In this document: in pieces, positions 30,481 through 44,720 of the stretch
Layout of the letters: each line of letters begins with the position of its first letter
Position numbering within the stretch: the stretch's first letter is position 1
Assembly (NCBI GenBank): GCA_037975125.1
Contig: CM075862.1
Location: 58,141,279-58,205,278, forward strand
DNA length: 64,000 nt
Direction: 5' to 3'
Origin: Latrodectus hesperus
Lineage: Eukaryota; Arthropoda; Arachnida; Araneae; Theridiidae
Translations under genes and position numbers: made by a program
Notes under the pieces: model-generated
Told to the model about the DNA's origin: nothing
Databases searched by the model: none
What the model saw: the letters and a program-made list of their open reading frames with translations, nothing else

Positions 30481-33400
30481 ATATGATTTTAATTTTAATT
30501 CGAAGAATTATTTAAGTTTGTTGACGAACTCACAATGAAGTGATTGAAAGTCTTGTTTTAATTAATTAAGTTTCTTTCTGTTTGTTTTATATATTTTACA
30601 GCAAATGATAAAAAATTAACTTTATTCTCCATATATTTCAGTACTAGTAAACAAAAATTTAAGTATTCTTGAGAACATTTTTTTGATTTTATTTTCTAAA
30701 CCATGCTTGTTTATGTACTTGTTAATGCTTGACTATCTTCTAATGCTCGGTTTCACCCACCGTAAATGTATTTATGATTCTGCAGGGATTTTCTGCCTTC
30801 ATTATTTAATGCGATAAATTTCAATTAACACAATAACTTGTATAACATACACATTCATGATAAATTCGATAAATATAAGTGTTGAGACTTGAATGACACT
30901 GACTGGAATTGAAACTGGAGTTATTGAATACTCTCAATCTCCATATTAAATAAAAATCATTTGCAGACATTTGTGCATAATCGAGACGGCTTCTTGTCGA
31001 AAACAAAATCTGCTGTGAATACAAGAAAATATCCGATATGGTGGACACAAGACCAATAAAAGGGCACTGGATTTTGGTCTTATCAATGCAAAGAAATGGT
31101 GTTGTCAAATATCTATAAATTTCTGTAACTATATATTGCATCCAACACATGCACATATTTGAGAGTTTTTTATTTTGGCCTTGTAGTGAATTTTAATTCT
31201 TGAGAGCGTTTCTTTTGCTCTATGGCACAAATCCTAACAAAGGCTTTCCATATTTTGTTGTAAATTATATTTCTTAAAATCATATTTAATCGATTAAAAT
31301 TATGTTTCTTTCACTTTTGTAGAGACAAGTATTACTATCTCACAAAGCACATGAATTATCATATTTCCCTCTATTTCGGATTGCCCGTTGTTCATTGTAT
31401 AAATTATTGAATATTTCAGAAAACTCTTAAACTCGATGATTGCAAAATATCATTTAAGATAATAAACAAATTTTGTGATAAATGTATAATATAAATAATT
31501 TATCTCATTCTGAAATTTATTCAGAGAATTCATTTTACCATGCATTTTCCTCCTGTGAAACAAGACATTTATTTCTAATAATTTACCAAAGAATATAAAA
31601 TAATGCAAGTGACTTTCAGAAACTTTTTGAATAGGTACATATAATTTTCTGATAATTTATGAATGATAATTCAAAAAATATACTATGTTTATTCTCATCT
31701 TCAACATTTTAAAAACCACATCAAATTTATTTTAAAGAAATTATTTTTTAGTATTTTCAGGTATTTTTTTTCAAAATGTATTATTCAAATATTCACATTT
31801 GAAATATTAATGATGCATGCATGAAATATGAATTCCTTTTTGAATTTTTTATATTTCAAGTCAATTTTTAACATGAATATACATTTAATTATATCTAAAA
31901 CTATTTGGAAAAAACGCATCTTTTTTTTCATTATTTTATTTTAAAAAATCTTACACAAAGGAAAAATTGGTATAAAAATTTTTAAATTGAAATAATTTAA
32001 ATTCTAATTTTTAACGAAAGGAATATTTCAAAAAATTCTGAAACAACAATGTAAACTGTATTTGAAAAATATTTTTTTTCTATAGTTTCTTTTAAAAAGA
32101 ATTTATTTATTCTTCAAGTGCACTTCATTTTTTCGTAATACATATATTATTAAAAATATAATACTGCTAAGTCAATTAGTCAAATTGCCTTTTAAGGATT
32201 ATTTTTTCTAAAATCTTCTTATAAGGATAGTATCATTCATTTTGAAGTATACCTTCAGAAACAATAGTATTTTTAAAAGCTGAGTTTTTAAAGAAAAATC
32301 CATTTTTCAAAGAATAGTGTTATTTTTCAAGAGAAGCTATCATTTTTTAAATTGCTATAGATTTCCCAAGTTTGGAAAATATAATATGTTTTGCAAAATA
32401 ATTTTATAAAACTTTTTTTTTAATTCTGAAATTGTTAGAAAAATAATAGAAAAAAGTCATGTGAGAATAAACAATGTGTTCTTATTTTTCATAAAATAAT
32501 ACGTTTTTATATTTACACTTAGTATTCCATTTTAAAGAATGTATTGATGCAACATTTTCCCAATTAAGATAATATGAAATGAAATTTAATTATATTAAGG
32601 AAAATATTGCAAACTTTCTTATTTAATATATTCGTAAGAAATTAAAAAAATACAATAACTTTAAGACACTTGTGTCATCAGAGATGAAAAAATACTTAAA
32701 AAATAGTATCACCTCGAATTATATTTTCACGATTTTTCCTCATATAAAAATTTGTTCTTGTCTTATAATTATAATTATTTTGTACATAAAAACACAAATT
32801 CATTTCTGGTGTAATCAAGGAAAAAAACATTTTTGTCACAAATTTTAATCTGAATAGGCATTTTTAAGAATACTAAATGAAGCTTTTTATATATTCTCAT
32901 GAATAAATAAATACTTTAAATTAAATGTTAGTTAAAATATTACGAAATTTAGATATTTTTAGTCAAATAATATTTAGTGCATTGCATCTCTTATGCTGTC
33001 TAATTATAGTAAAATATTAAAAATTATTAAATAAAATATATTTTAGAAGGTTCTTTTATTGATAAGATTTGCAATTTTCAAAGTTATACGAAATATGTTT
33101 AAATTATGAAGTGCATAAAATAACAAGTTTTAAATATTATATATTTTATACCTGATATTAATTTTGTAAAAACTATAAATCAATAGGTCATTTGTATCGA
33201 ATCCAACTTCTTCTAGAGTTTTAAATTAAGAGTATATTCACACAAACTATAATTCAATTTATAATTTCTATCACTTTTCATTCGAACATAAAGCTCAATG
33301 AATCAATATTTTCTTTTAAGAATTACTGTTTATTTTATTTATTTAATTTTAGGCGTATAATATTTTAAGTAATATTTTTTGAATATTTGTATTACACGTA

Positions 33401-35239
33401 AAAGTATTGTCTTTTTACTTCAACTTATGAAAAACTGTATATGATATATTCATTTAAATCTAATAAAAGTATATTTCAAATGAAAAATAATTCAGAACAC
33501 TGTTGCACAATTTTATTTTATATTTACTTATGAAATATTATTTGTAGTTCTTATGTTGCTTCATGAAATTTCCCTTGCTAACCCTGTATAATGAGTCATT
33601 ATCAATATTTTCTTGAGATTTTATGGCTTTTCATCATAAATTTTATGAAAAGTACTTACATCTCTGAAGTATAACTCTGAGTAAAGTAACAATACAACTC
33701 TGAAAAACATTTATTAATTTATTAAGAAATTTATTAAATTATTCTATTACAAATTAATTATTTAATGCCAAATATAGAATTATGAGATGAAAATATTTTT
33801 TTATAATTTATTTTAATTAATATATTATAAGGCATAGTACCAACAGAGCTCATTTATAATGTGGAAAAAAAAATAAATGATCTTTCTTTCCCGATTTTTC
33901 AAAAAGATTTAACTTAGTTATGCTAATTCCTAATTTGTTCATAAACGACACAATATTCATTCATTTATTTTACAGGAAACTCTGAAACAACTGTAATGAT
34001 TTTTACTAGTATGTCATTTAAATAAAAAAATATTTCTTTATCTATAATTAATGTAATTGGTGAGAAGATTTTATTCATTTCTAATGCAAAGGAGAAGTAT
34101 TCATTTGTTTGATCTTATAATTATTATAAATATCTAAGATCAGTATTTATAAATTCAAATGTATTTTGGCTATAATAAGTTCTTTTTTTTCTTTTTTAAT
34201 GTACACAATTTATTGCATTAACGCAAAGATTTTGCATTTCAAGTTTAAAATTCAGAATTTTTTTGTCCTGAGGAAATATATAAAGAATCATAATTAGTAA
34301 ATAAAGAATCAACAAATCTTATAGTTTCCAATTTTATAATAAGCATAAAACAATAATACAACATTAAAATTAATTAATAATAAAATCGATATAAAATGTG
34401 TGTGAATCATATATCTGAAATCTCATGATAGATGAATTTCATGAGTCTAGGAACAATGCATAAGCAATATTTCCTTCTAAATCATAAAATTTATTACATT
34501 CGTTGACTATTCCCTACTTCTTACATATTTTTAAAAAAGATTGACAAAAATATCATTCTTTTTAAGATGATTAATTAAAATTTTATTTGATTTGTAGCGA
34601 ATTTATAACTATTGCAATGTATATGCAAATCTTATAAGTAATGTAATTTTTGCAATATTGTAAGTAATGCGTAGTTCTGTAAAAGTATAGAAGGGCCACC
34701 CAAGCATACACTTACTATCACTTCAAATATTTTTAAGCATAATTTATCTTTACATTTACTGTATGATTTTTACTACTTTCACTCTTTAAATTTAACTTGT
34801 AATTTTTCAAATAACTTTTGTCAAATACATCTTAATATCAACTTTTAAATTGGTTCTGATTTGATGGTATTGATATTTTGAAAGTTTATTGTTAGTTCCT
34901 TCAACTATGTGATTGTTTACTTTGCTTTGATACACCTTCTTACTTTAATTTTTGATATAAATATTTTAATGTTTCTTTTCTTAAATATAAACATTTTTCG
35001 GGTGAATTTATCAAATTTTTTTAAACATGTCTTTCGTGCATGTCAGTAAAGAGCGTTTAATTTGCATAGCTGAAACTCTCCTTTCATATGAAAACGTGAT
35101 TTATCATTGATTTTCAAATTTTATCTTACTAGCATTATTGATCTTCATGTTGTATCTTACCAAAACTGGCCTACCTCTCTTAAGCTACTTTTGCGCTGGT
35201 TAGATTGCCGGTAATATATATATTAATTGGTATCAAATT
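30481..35239. other. A/T-rich stretch with one unassigned open frame
   Basis: Mostly A/T-rich. A somewhat more complex patch at about 30820-31260 holds the 111-codon minus-strand frame listed separately and may be more of the decayed transposon to its left. From 31300 to 35140 I see only background with T- and A-runs. Confidence 0.5.
30821..31156 (-). CDS. unconfirmed 111-codon open frame
   Basis: The frame runs from ATG (31156) to a stop near 30821 and includes TTPFLCIDKTKIQCPFIGLV and RLDYAQMSANDFYLIWRL. It is cysteine- and tyrosine-rich and matches no family I know. The local base composition is less A/T-rich than the surroundings, which fits an old element. It lies 340 bp beyond the 5' side of the hAT pseudogene on the same strand, but I could not match it to the N-terminus of that family. 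Confidence 0.15.
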   Translation of the reverse strand: MCMCWMQYIVTEIYRYLTTPFLCIDKTKIQCPFIGLVSTISDIFLYSQQILFSTRSRLDYAQMSANDFYLIWRLRVFNNSSFNSSQCHSSLNTYIYRIYHECVCYTSYCVN

Positions 35240-36200
35240 ATTAAAAAAATGCTTTTCTTCCCCTAGCAGAAACTATCTGATCGGCAACGAAGTGGAAAAC
35301 CTTCGTTGGCCGAAAGCTGAATTATTGCTGTGAATAATTCAAGGCCGAATACATTGCATGAAAAAAACACTATGAATGATACAGCAGCGGAATCTTCCAT
35401 GAGAAATAACAGATACTGCAAAGATAGAAATATTTAGATGGGTCTCAAACATTGATTCAACGTATCCTCCACTTAGTTTTGAATCCATATCCTACATATT
35501 TAGGCAATTTCATAATTAATTTACAATCAGAAGACTCAGCTATGAAGAAACAATTTGCGGAGTGAGTTATGGTGAGAAATGAAATCAATAATCTGTCTGA
35601 TTTCTGAGCAGATGGTAAATATTCACCTTGTATGAGGACGCCAACAACCAGAACAGTTGTACAAGGAGCTGTCAAATTCTCGGGAATATACGACGAAGCA
35701 TTTCATCTTTCCAAAATGACAGTGTGATGTATCTTCACACCATTTTTTTTCATTTTCTGCCTATTCTTCTTAGAAGAATTGAAGAATTGTGTCCTATCTA
35801 TGTCTGCCTGGAAAACATGCGCAGTAACCGCTCAGCCTTAATTTCACTCTTTTGCATGGTAAATTCGTACCCTCATTATATCAAAGAGGTGTGCTATCAG
35901 TAACAATCTTTCGACGCATCACTACAGTGTGCAATGAAAAAAATTTCAATTGAGTACTTTTCCTAAAGTCATAATGATCAGTCGAATATGCAAGATCCCA
36001 TATCACTTGACCTCACACCGGTCTATTTCAGGTTGTGGATTTGAAATCATTTATGTACAGTTAATTCTATATATCATTGAGAGAACTAAAAAACAGTCTA
36101 TCTGTCTTATGATTTCTGGATATATATATTGCATTCACCTGCAACGAACGTTGGAAGTCCCTTCAGATTGATTGTACAATGTCCTAGAGATCATGTTGAG
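35240..36200. other. unassigned higher-complexity island (probable decayed element)
   Basis: About 960 bp stand out by base composition and by several 60-90 codon frames on both strands (35457-35675 minus; 35628-35903 and 35950-36171 plus). On the plus strand near 35278 the reading LSDRQRSGKPSLAES is reminiscent of the helix-turn-helix linker of mariner-type transposases ('RP.SGRPS'). On the minus strand LIMKLPKYVGYGFKTKW is reminiscent of a segment in Pao-type gag proteins ('KLP....KW'). Neither resemblance is strong enough to name the element, and they point to different classes. The island ends at the left edge of the longest (TA)n array. Confidence 0.35.
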
Positions 36201-36262
36201 AAAATATTGCTGGAAAAATAAAATTTGGAGCACATTGTTGCCCCACTAGCTATGTTTCAGTT

Positions 36263-36706
<444 letters not shown>

Positions 36707-38431
36707 CAATAATTTTTTTCAAATAAATGAAAACTACTCATAAAAATCAACTTAGTACAATGTATAACATTTGTGAAAACTTCAGATTTCAATTGGAATA
36801 CACTCTCACTTAGATTGTTAACATTATTATGATGGAATTGTTCAAAATTTGAGTGCAACAAGTCATCATTCTTTTATAATTTTAAAGTAAAGAAATTTTG
36901 AGTTTTCTTTGATTGATATTAATAAACCATGTAAATAATTTAGCACAGTTCAGCTCAGTTCGAAGCATTTTTCTAGAGCATTTTTCAATGTGATTTTTAT
37001 ATAATTTTTGTTGAATAAAAGGCAAAAAAAGGACAAACAAAAATTGAAAACATACTTCATCGATTTTTGTACTTAATAAAGGTATATCTATATTGAAAAC
37101 TTAGAAATGGCTTACATCATATAAACGGTCATTTAATGGTTAACCATGTAAGTATAAGAAAATTAATGGTGCTAAAATTATGTATTTAAAAAGGATTAAT
37201 ATGACAAGTCGAGGAAAACAAGAATCTCTTTTCATTAAATAATATTAGTTGAATTCCCTACACTTTTTTAAATATATAAAAGAGAGCTTTTCAATTCCGT
37301 ATATAGTTTCATTTTAAATAATATACTAGTTTTAATATTTTTCTCGGAAATATGTTTTCTGTCTTGAAAATGAAATAATGAAAAATAATACTTCTCAAGA
37401 AAATATATCATATGTTGTTCATACAATCTCTCAAGCATTAAATGTAAAACAGTTCGAAACAAAGCTGATGGTTCTGTTTCATTGAATAAAATGATTATTT
37501 ACCTTAGTTTAATATACTTCATGCTAATCAATTATATTCACCTTTTAAATGCTTGTGAAGTGAATATATCATGAAAAAGAAATTATTAAGAATTCAGTAT
37601 ATCATGTAATTGTATTCAACATAGAAAGAAAATTCAATTTTGCTTGTCTTTGAATAAGTTTCTAAATAATTCATTACTGAACATTAGAATTACTTTAGAA
37701 AATTTAAATTTATAACTGAATATTCATTACTGCTGCTGTTTATATTTGCATCAAATACCTATAATCTTAAATAGCTAATGATTTCGTGTGTATTAGTAAA
37801 TATTAAAAACAATGGAACAATTAAGCACTTTCAAGAAAATTTGTGAGCAATATTATTTATAAGGTATAAAGAGAAATCCCTGGATAATTTTATTAAAGAT
37901 TTAAATTATATATTAAAATAAATGTAACATTTTTACTTCTTATTAAACATTTTTATTTTCATTTGATTTGGCAGTATACCAATTTAAGTGGTTTTTATTT
38001 GAAAAAACATAATACAAAATTATGTTATTTGTTGATTTTGAAATTCATTTTATCATTTAATTGGAAGCATTTGTTAGGAGTTTTTAAATTACAGTGAGTT
38101 TAATTATGAAAGTATCATCTTTATATGGTTTAGTATACATTAATTTGCGGTAGGAAAATGAAAATACTATTGTAAAGAAAAATTAAATTTGCTATTTCTT
38201 TAATATACAATTCCCCATGACTAAAATCAAAGTAGTTTATTTATATGTACAGAGATCAAACACACACATTATGAAATGCTTAAAATATCTGAAAATTAAA
38301 AGTAGAAGAAAAATGTCAACTATTAAACTTTTTGAATATTTTATCTAATAGGTGACGTTTTTGACCGATTTGCTGGTAACTTATTGTAGAATAAATTTTA
38401 TACAGAAACTAAACATTTAACTTGAAGTTCT

Positions 38432-38494
38432 GATCAAGACAATATTTTCTGTGGATTAGTAGGATCACGATAATATTTTCTGTGGGTTCCAGGA
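38432..38494 (+). repeat. two-copy 31-bp tandem repeat
   Basis: GATCAAGACAATATTTTCTG... and GATCACGATAATATTTTCTG... follow each other with a period of 31 bp and several differences, best kept over AATATTTTCTGTGG. Confidence 0.8.
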
Positions 38495-39111
38495 TTAAAA
38501 CAAGAAGCATATTTTCACACAATGTCTACAATTAGTGTTTTCGATTAGTTTACTTCCCTTTCTAATGCATTCAGATGGTTTATAAAATTTAAATAATATT
38601 GTAATTCTTATTATAGTGAATAACACTCATAAAAGTTTTGTCATTAGAAGTTTCGACTAATATGTCTACTCTAGTAAATACTTTAATTTATGGTAATCAC
38701 TGTTCATATCAAAAATTAAAGAAAATAAACTTATCTACATGCAATTATTCATGAATAATTATGTGTGAAAAATAGCTCACTATTTCATACTTCATTATTT
38801 GACTAGGAATTGAAAAAGTGAGCTAGTCAGCATCAGTAAAAAAATCTGTAAATTCCTTAAACTGGTAGCAACCACACCATCTCCAAAATTATGAAATGGG
38901 CAAAATCAACACGCAACTTTTTTAAATTCATACGTGAGCAATTATTTCCAAATAATATATGGCTACAAATATGAAAATTCAATCTACAATAATAAAAATA
39001 AAATATATGATTTCTTTTAGATAGAAATATTATTGACATAAATTATAAATAAAATTGGTAAACTATTAAATATAAAACTGATACAAATTGAATTATCTCC
39101 TGAAATTTGTC

Positions 39112-39155
39112 ATTGTTAATCATAATTAATGAAATTGTTAATCATAATTAATGAA
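39112..39155 (+). repeat. perfect 22-bp tandem duplication
   Basis: The 22-mer starting ATTGTTAATCATAATTAATG occurs twice in direct succession (39112-39133, 39134-39155) without a difference, so the event is young or homogenised. Confidence 0.95.
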
Positions 39156-41076
39156 TTGTAAAATGAAATTCTTTATTAGAAAAGGGCTATATATAATAAA
39201 AAAATATTTCAAATTTGATTTTGATTGAAATAAAGTTTTCTTGTTAAAAAACAACAAAATTAAAAAAATTTCAATTTTTTTGTAGTGCATATATTTTGAA
39301 TTCATAGTCTTTTATTAAGTATTATATCTTAGGAATTGTGTTATTCATGTTTTATGTTGTAAATGAAGTGATAAAATTTCGCTTTTTATGAAAAATTATA
39401 TTAAAATTTTTTCTCATTAAAAATATTCAAACATTCCGTGGAAATCTATGCATATTTTTCAACAAAATATTTTAGAAAATCCAATATAATTTAAATGAAA
39501 GAAAAGTTAACTGCATAAACATGTACTAATTATAGGTAGCCCGATTCTTATCATCCCCTAAATTTAAGGTAATAAAGTTAATTGAATGTCATTACAAAAA
39601 AATAACATTGATTACAAACAATTTTATAATTAATTTAATAATAAATCTTTGTTAAATTTAAAAATAAATAAAAAATATGAATAGTTTGGAAGTCTAATTT
39701 TTTAAATTGATGATAAAAAATTATTATGTTTAATACCAATATGCTTAATACCAAATACTTCTTTATGTTTAATACCAAATAGTAATCATAAAAACTAGAA
39801 TGGGATGAAATTTTTTATATATATTTTAATAGATATATGATAATGTGATAAACTTAAATTACTAAATAGAAAAATATTAAATAATAGGCAACAATGAAAA
39901 ATTAAGCAAAAGTTTGTATCATATAATATGCATTTTTAAAAACTAAATTACAACTTTAAAAAAATTCTAGCTAAAAAACGTAACTTTCTTGTTATATAGT
40001 TTATTTTTAAGCTTTTTAAAATTTATAATAGGATATATTTGCCTAGGGGTACATTTCTTGTTAAATTTTACTTAAACTATTTTCATAAGTATTGTCATTG
40101 GTAAAATTTAATTAGCAGCTTTCTATACGTATAATTCAAATAATAAATTAAATGTAATTAACTAATCATTTTATCTGTCACCTATGTAGATTCATATACT
40201 ATTTACTTTGTATAGTTTTTAATTTAAAATATCAGAACATTTTTTAAGATAATCTCTTAATTTTCAGTATAAAAAGTGCTTTCAATAAGTAACTCCGATT
40301 AACTAAAAAGTAAGTTAAAAATATCCTTATTGAGTTCTAATGTTAATCCTTGGTAAGATAAGTATTGAAATATAAGAAACCCAGGCACAAATGTTTAAGC
40401 TTTAACTAAATTTCATTAGGTAGATAATCAAAAGTTTGACTTAAAAACTTTTAGAATTATTGAAAGAATAACTAAACTGAAAACTGAGAAATAGTAAGAT
40501 AAATTTTATAACTTTAAAACTAAAAAAAAAATTAATGTAAATATAACATTTATGTTGCTGAAAGTATATCACAGCTTCTGAAGAAATTATCTTATTTTTA
40601 AATTTTAATATTTTCTCTAACCTTCTTTTTCTTTGAGATTTCTAAATTAGTAGAAAAAATTAAAAAAAAACCCATCTAAATAAACATATATCTTGTCAAA
40701 TATTTGCTAAAACATAATTAATTTTTCAAAAATTTGTTTTGTTCTTTTATTTCTAACCAAACATATTTCAACGTAAAAATCTAAATGAAATTTAAAAATA
40801 TATTTGTAAAATGTAAAATATTTTATGTGAGCTAAGCAAATCGCTTCACTTGTTATCTTTACAAATACTATAATTATTTATGAGACGCCATATACATTAA
40901 AATAAAATATGGAATATTTAAATTATTTAATTATATTTTTACATGTTCACATAACTTCAATTAGTGCTCTGGTTTCATAGGGAATTAATTTGTATTTATT
41001 ATCAAAAAATTCTTGAAATTTAGAAGTACAGAGTTTGCTTTATGCTGCTTTTAGTATTCAATAAAGGCAGAAAATA

Positions 41077-41141
41077 ATTCTAACAATTTTTTATTTCTAC
41101 ATGATAAATATTATCATGTAGAAATAAAAGTTTGTTAGAAT
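41077..41141. repeat. 31-bp inverted repeat with 3-base loop
   Basis: Arm 41077-41107 (ATTCTAACAATTTTTTATTT...) and arm 41111-41141 (TTATCATGTAGAAATAAAAG...) are reverse complements at 29 of 31 positions; the loop is ATA. With such a small loop the DNA itself could extrude as a cruciform. Confidence 0.92.
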
Positions 41142-43639
41142 ATGAGAATATTTAAAAAAATCTAAATTTGAAATGAGTAATTAGATATGAACATTTACTT
41201 TTGTTAGCAACCTTGTATTCATGAGTTAAGAAATATTTTTTAATTTATTTACATATTTTTTAGTCTTCAAAATTTTCATACAAAATAATATGTTTGAATT
41301 ATTTTTATAGAAATTCATCTTATTTAATACAAATAGAATGGTTTCATTGGACGATTTTTATATTTCAATAAAATTTTTAATCACAATTTATTAAATAAGA
41401 TGATTTATCTTCTTATATACACTTTAAAATAGTTTTTTTTAAATACATAAAAAATTGAAACAAATTCTTCGAGATTAAAAATTGGTAATATATATACTAC
41501 TCAAACATATCATTTAGTAAATCTTATAGATAAAACCGTATTTATTTTATAAAATCAACTAGATTAGCTTGAAGAAAGTAAAATATTATTTTTTTATAGA
41601 TAAGTAAAAGGTTACTTTTATATTATCTTTCTTAATCAGAATGATTTGGGTTTAATATCAACTTATTTTCCTTTATCAACCAAAGCTTAAACATATTCCA
41701 ATTTGACTGTCTTCTTTGTTTAATAAATCTGTGATAGTTATTTAATAAATTAATTTCCAATACTAATTTTATTTATTCTCATATTATTTTAGCAGATATT
41801 TTAAAAATTGCAATAGTTTTTTTCGATTGAATCTTCCATGTGTACTCAAATACATATACATTTAATTCTACTAGAATATATTTTACTTTAAAAAATGTTT
41901 AATTAGTAGAAAGAATGTATTTATGAAAATTTGCACAGTTCAAAGGCTTTTTAGAAATATGATAAGAATTGAGGACATAAGAAGTGTGTTTAAAAAAATT
42001 TAGAAAATAGAATGTAGGGAAATGGACAGCATCTATTTTCTCATTCTGGAAAAAAGAGGAAAATTAAAACATTTTTTAATACTATTGTGTTTATATTTCA
42101 ACAAAATTATAACAAAAAATAATCAAAGTCATGCGAGCGAGCTTATATATTTATTATTATATTGAATTTATTGAATGGATTTTGAAGTTTTTAAAACTTG
42201 TATCAAAGGCAACTTTCAATTAAATAAAAACTAGAAATTGGTTTGCAAGAAAAATAATGTTTCTTTAATAAAACACATTTAATATTGCATGAAAATCTAA
42301 TTTTAATGATTAATACAAATTTTCTTTGGGAATATTTAAAATTTTGTAAAAATTATATTTCATAATTATATTTTATTACATTTTTAATTCTATTTTTTCC
42401 TCAAAGTAATAGTGTGTTAATGTTTTGATTAACATTAAGTATTTAATATTAAAAAAATAGCAATTGATAATGTACCATAATTTTACATAAATTTATTGAA
42501 TAAATTTCTAAATAATTTGTGATATTTGCACAAACATATTAGTAGAATAAATAAAACTATAATATATTTTGACATTTTTTCAAGATTTTTACAAAATTAT
42601 GTATATTATCGAATATGGTAGCTTTATTCGAACAAAAATAGCTTAAATCCTTAACAGAAATAATCCTTAATATTATTATAAAAGATGTTAAAAATATAAC
42701 AAATATTATAAAATTGTATAGTTTTCATCATTAGTGCAACAAAATAATTCATGAATTTTTTAAAAAGAGCATTTGTGTTTATCTCATGAAAATGAATCAA
42801 CACAATTGGAACTCTGACTTGAAATTATCTCAATGCAATGATTTCAATAAAATATTTCTCTTATTCTTTTCTCTGAAGAAGACAAATACTGAATGGAAGA
42901 CAAATTAAATATCAAAATATTGATAAAAATAAATGCATATTATAATTTAGTTTAAAAATATTGATATAGTAGTGAACATAAATTTTAAGTTTGAATCTCA
43001 ATCTTTATAATCTTTATAACAATCTTTAAAATTTAATAAAGAATGATTTAATTTTAATGCATTTTGGAATTTTTGTTCTTTGATACACATGTATTAATTT
43101 TAAATGCACTTCTTCAGATTAAAGTAGGGGACTTTTCTTGAGATTTACTCAAAGATATAGTTTCAAATTCGTTGATTTCATAAATTACAGTCATTAAATT
43201 ATGGAAAATATTACCTACAGAAACTCGTACTTATTAATCCAATGATTTCACCATAATTTTAAACAATATATATTAGAATCTTACCTTAATACAAACACAC
43301 TACACTTGTGTGTAAAACTTAAGCATCAGGTATAGATTTTCCCATAAATGTGTAAGAAATCATCTGAGATTCAATTCAGATATGATAAAGAGTTTTTCAT
43401 ACTTTAACGATAGTAAAAGCATAGCTTTACCAAAATGTATATAATTCATACAATGTGGAATGAAATAAAAAAGGACATTATAAAACTCATAATATAGTTA
43501 TACTTAACGTTTCTCCAAGAGAAAGGACAACAAGCAGATATTGCTTACTGCATTACTATTTAACATTACCTTTACTGCTTCCAGCCTTCTATCTATTTAT
43601 ACGCAATACTAAATTTCCCAATAGTTCTTTAGGTTAAAA

Positions 43640-44720
43640 TATTGCTCAATAAACACCTCTTTCATTTGTTGGGAGTTCCATGGTGGATATTATCCTGCCG
43701 CATGATATTTCCCGAATGTATCCCTCATATGTCCTATGGATTTAAACTCAAGCGAGTACGTTAACTTATTAATTCACTAACGGTGTTTCGTGTTTTTACC
43801 TGAGTAAGGAATGAACTTAATACTTGCAAGCGTTCTCTTTATTTTGTGTATATTGGGGGAGAAATTTCAAAAGTGGAAAGTAGCTAACACAATTTAAGTG
43901 ATTTTGCGAGTTTAAAAATATACCAAACTAAAACTGTTGTTGGAAAAAGTAAGGAGAAGGAATTGCAGTTTCCTGAATCTTGTACGATAGCCCCAGAACC
44001 CACCATAACGGTCTCTTTCCTAGATGTCACTGGGATAAAATCTCGTATCTTACCTCAAATCAACTTGAGAATAATTTGTAGCATTGAAACTCTTCTCATT
44101 CGCAAAGAAGACATGAGTCCATTGATAAGATGTTCATTTATTGTGTTTCTTGCATCATTCTAAAGCGGTCTTGCAGATGGCATAATGAGGGATGAATGGT
44201 ACTCATTTATGGATTGCATCGGACACAGTAAACTGCAACGTCTGTCGCTGTGAGGATGCACTCAGTTGCAGAGCAATGGAACTTAATGACAGGTTCCACA
44301 ATCTTTTCGGTTGCAGAACGATATATCAGTCATACAAGTATTGTTTCTTATACAGATTATCAAATATGCAAAACAATACTTTTCTTGAATCCAAACGTTT
44401 CAGCTACACTGGTCACATTACGTGCTTCCTTCAACTTTCAAATTCTTTTTCACACGTGAATTTATCTAGGAGATTTTTTCTAGCAATATTTTCTGAAAGA
44501 ACACTTTTAATGTTCAGTGAATATCTGTAAGTGCTTTTCTGTCATTCCTCTCATTGTCGTTTTGAGCTACGTATGCAAACTTGAAGCATTTTACATATGC
44601 TTGTGCAACACGAGACGTTTACTTCCTACATTTGCATTCTCATAGGATTTCTACTGAATCACGCGTTCATTTTACTGATCATACAGCAAGAACTTTTAAA
44701 ATCCTCAACAGTGTATAAAT
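43640..44720. other. unassigned higher-complexity island (probable decayed element)
   Basis: Roughly 1.1 kb with near-normal base composition. Frames at 43963-44163, 44192-44530 and 44250-44459 on the plus strand overlap in different phases, and on the minus strand stretches such as EKIVEPVIKFHCSATECIL with later cysteines can be read. The pattern of short overlapping frames on both strands fits an old, decayed coding sequence, more likely a mobile element than a host exon. I cannot name a family or a strand. Confidence 0.35.

Larger units (their letters stand above)
36707..43639. other. A/T-rich stretch, small repeats and one palindrome only
   Basis: Seven kilobases without a supportable gene. 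Repeats worth marking are at 38432, 39112 and 41077 (separate entries), plus three copies of TTAATACCAAATA-type sequence near 39729-39780. Frames at 37268-37462 and 38857-39039 (minus) resemble nothing. Confidence 0.55.
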
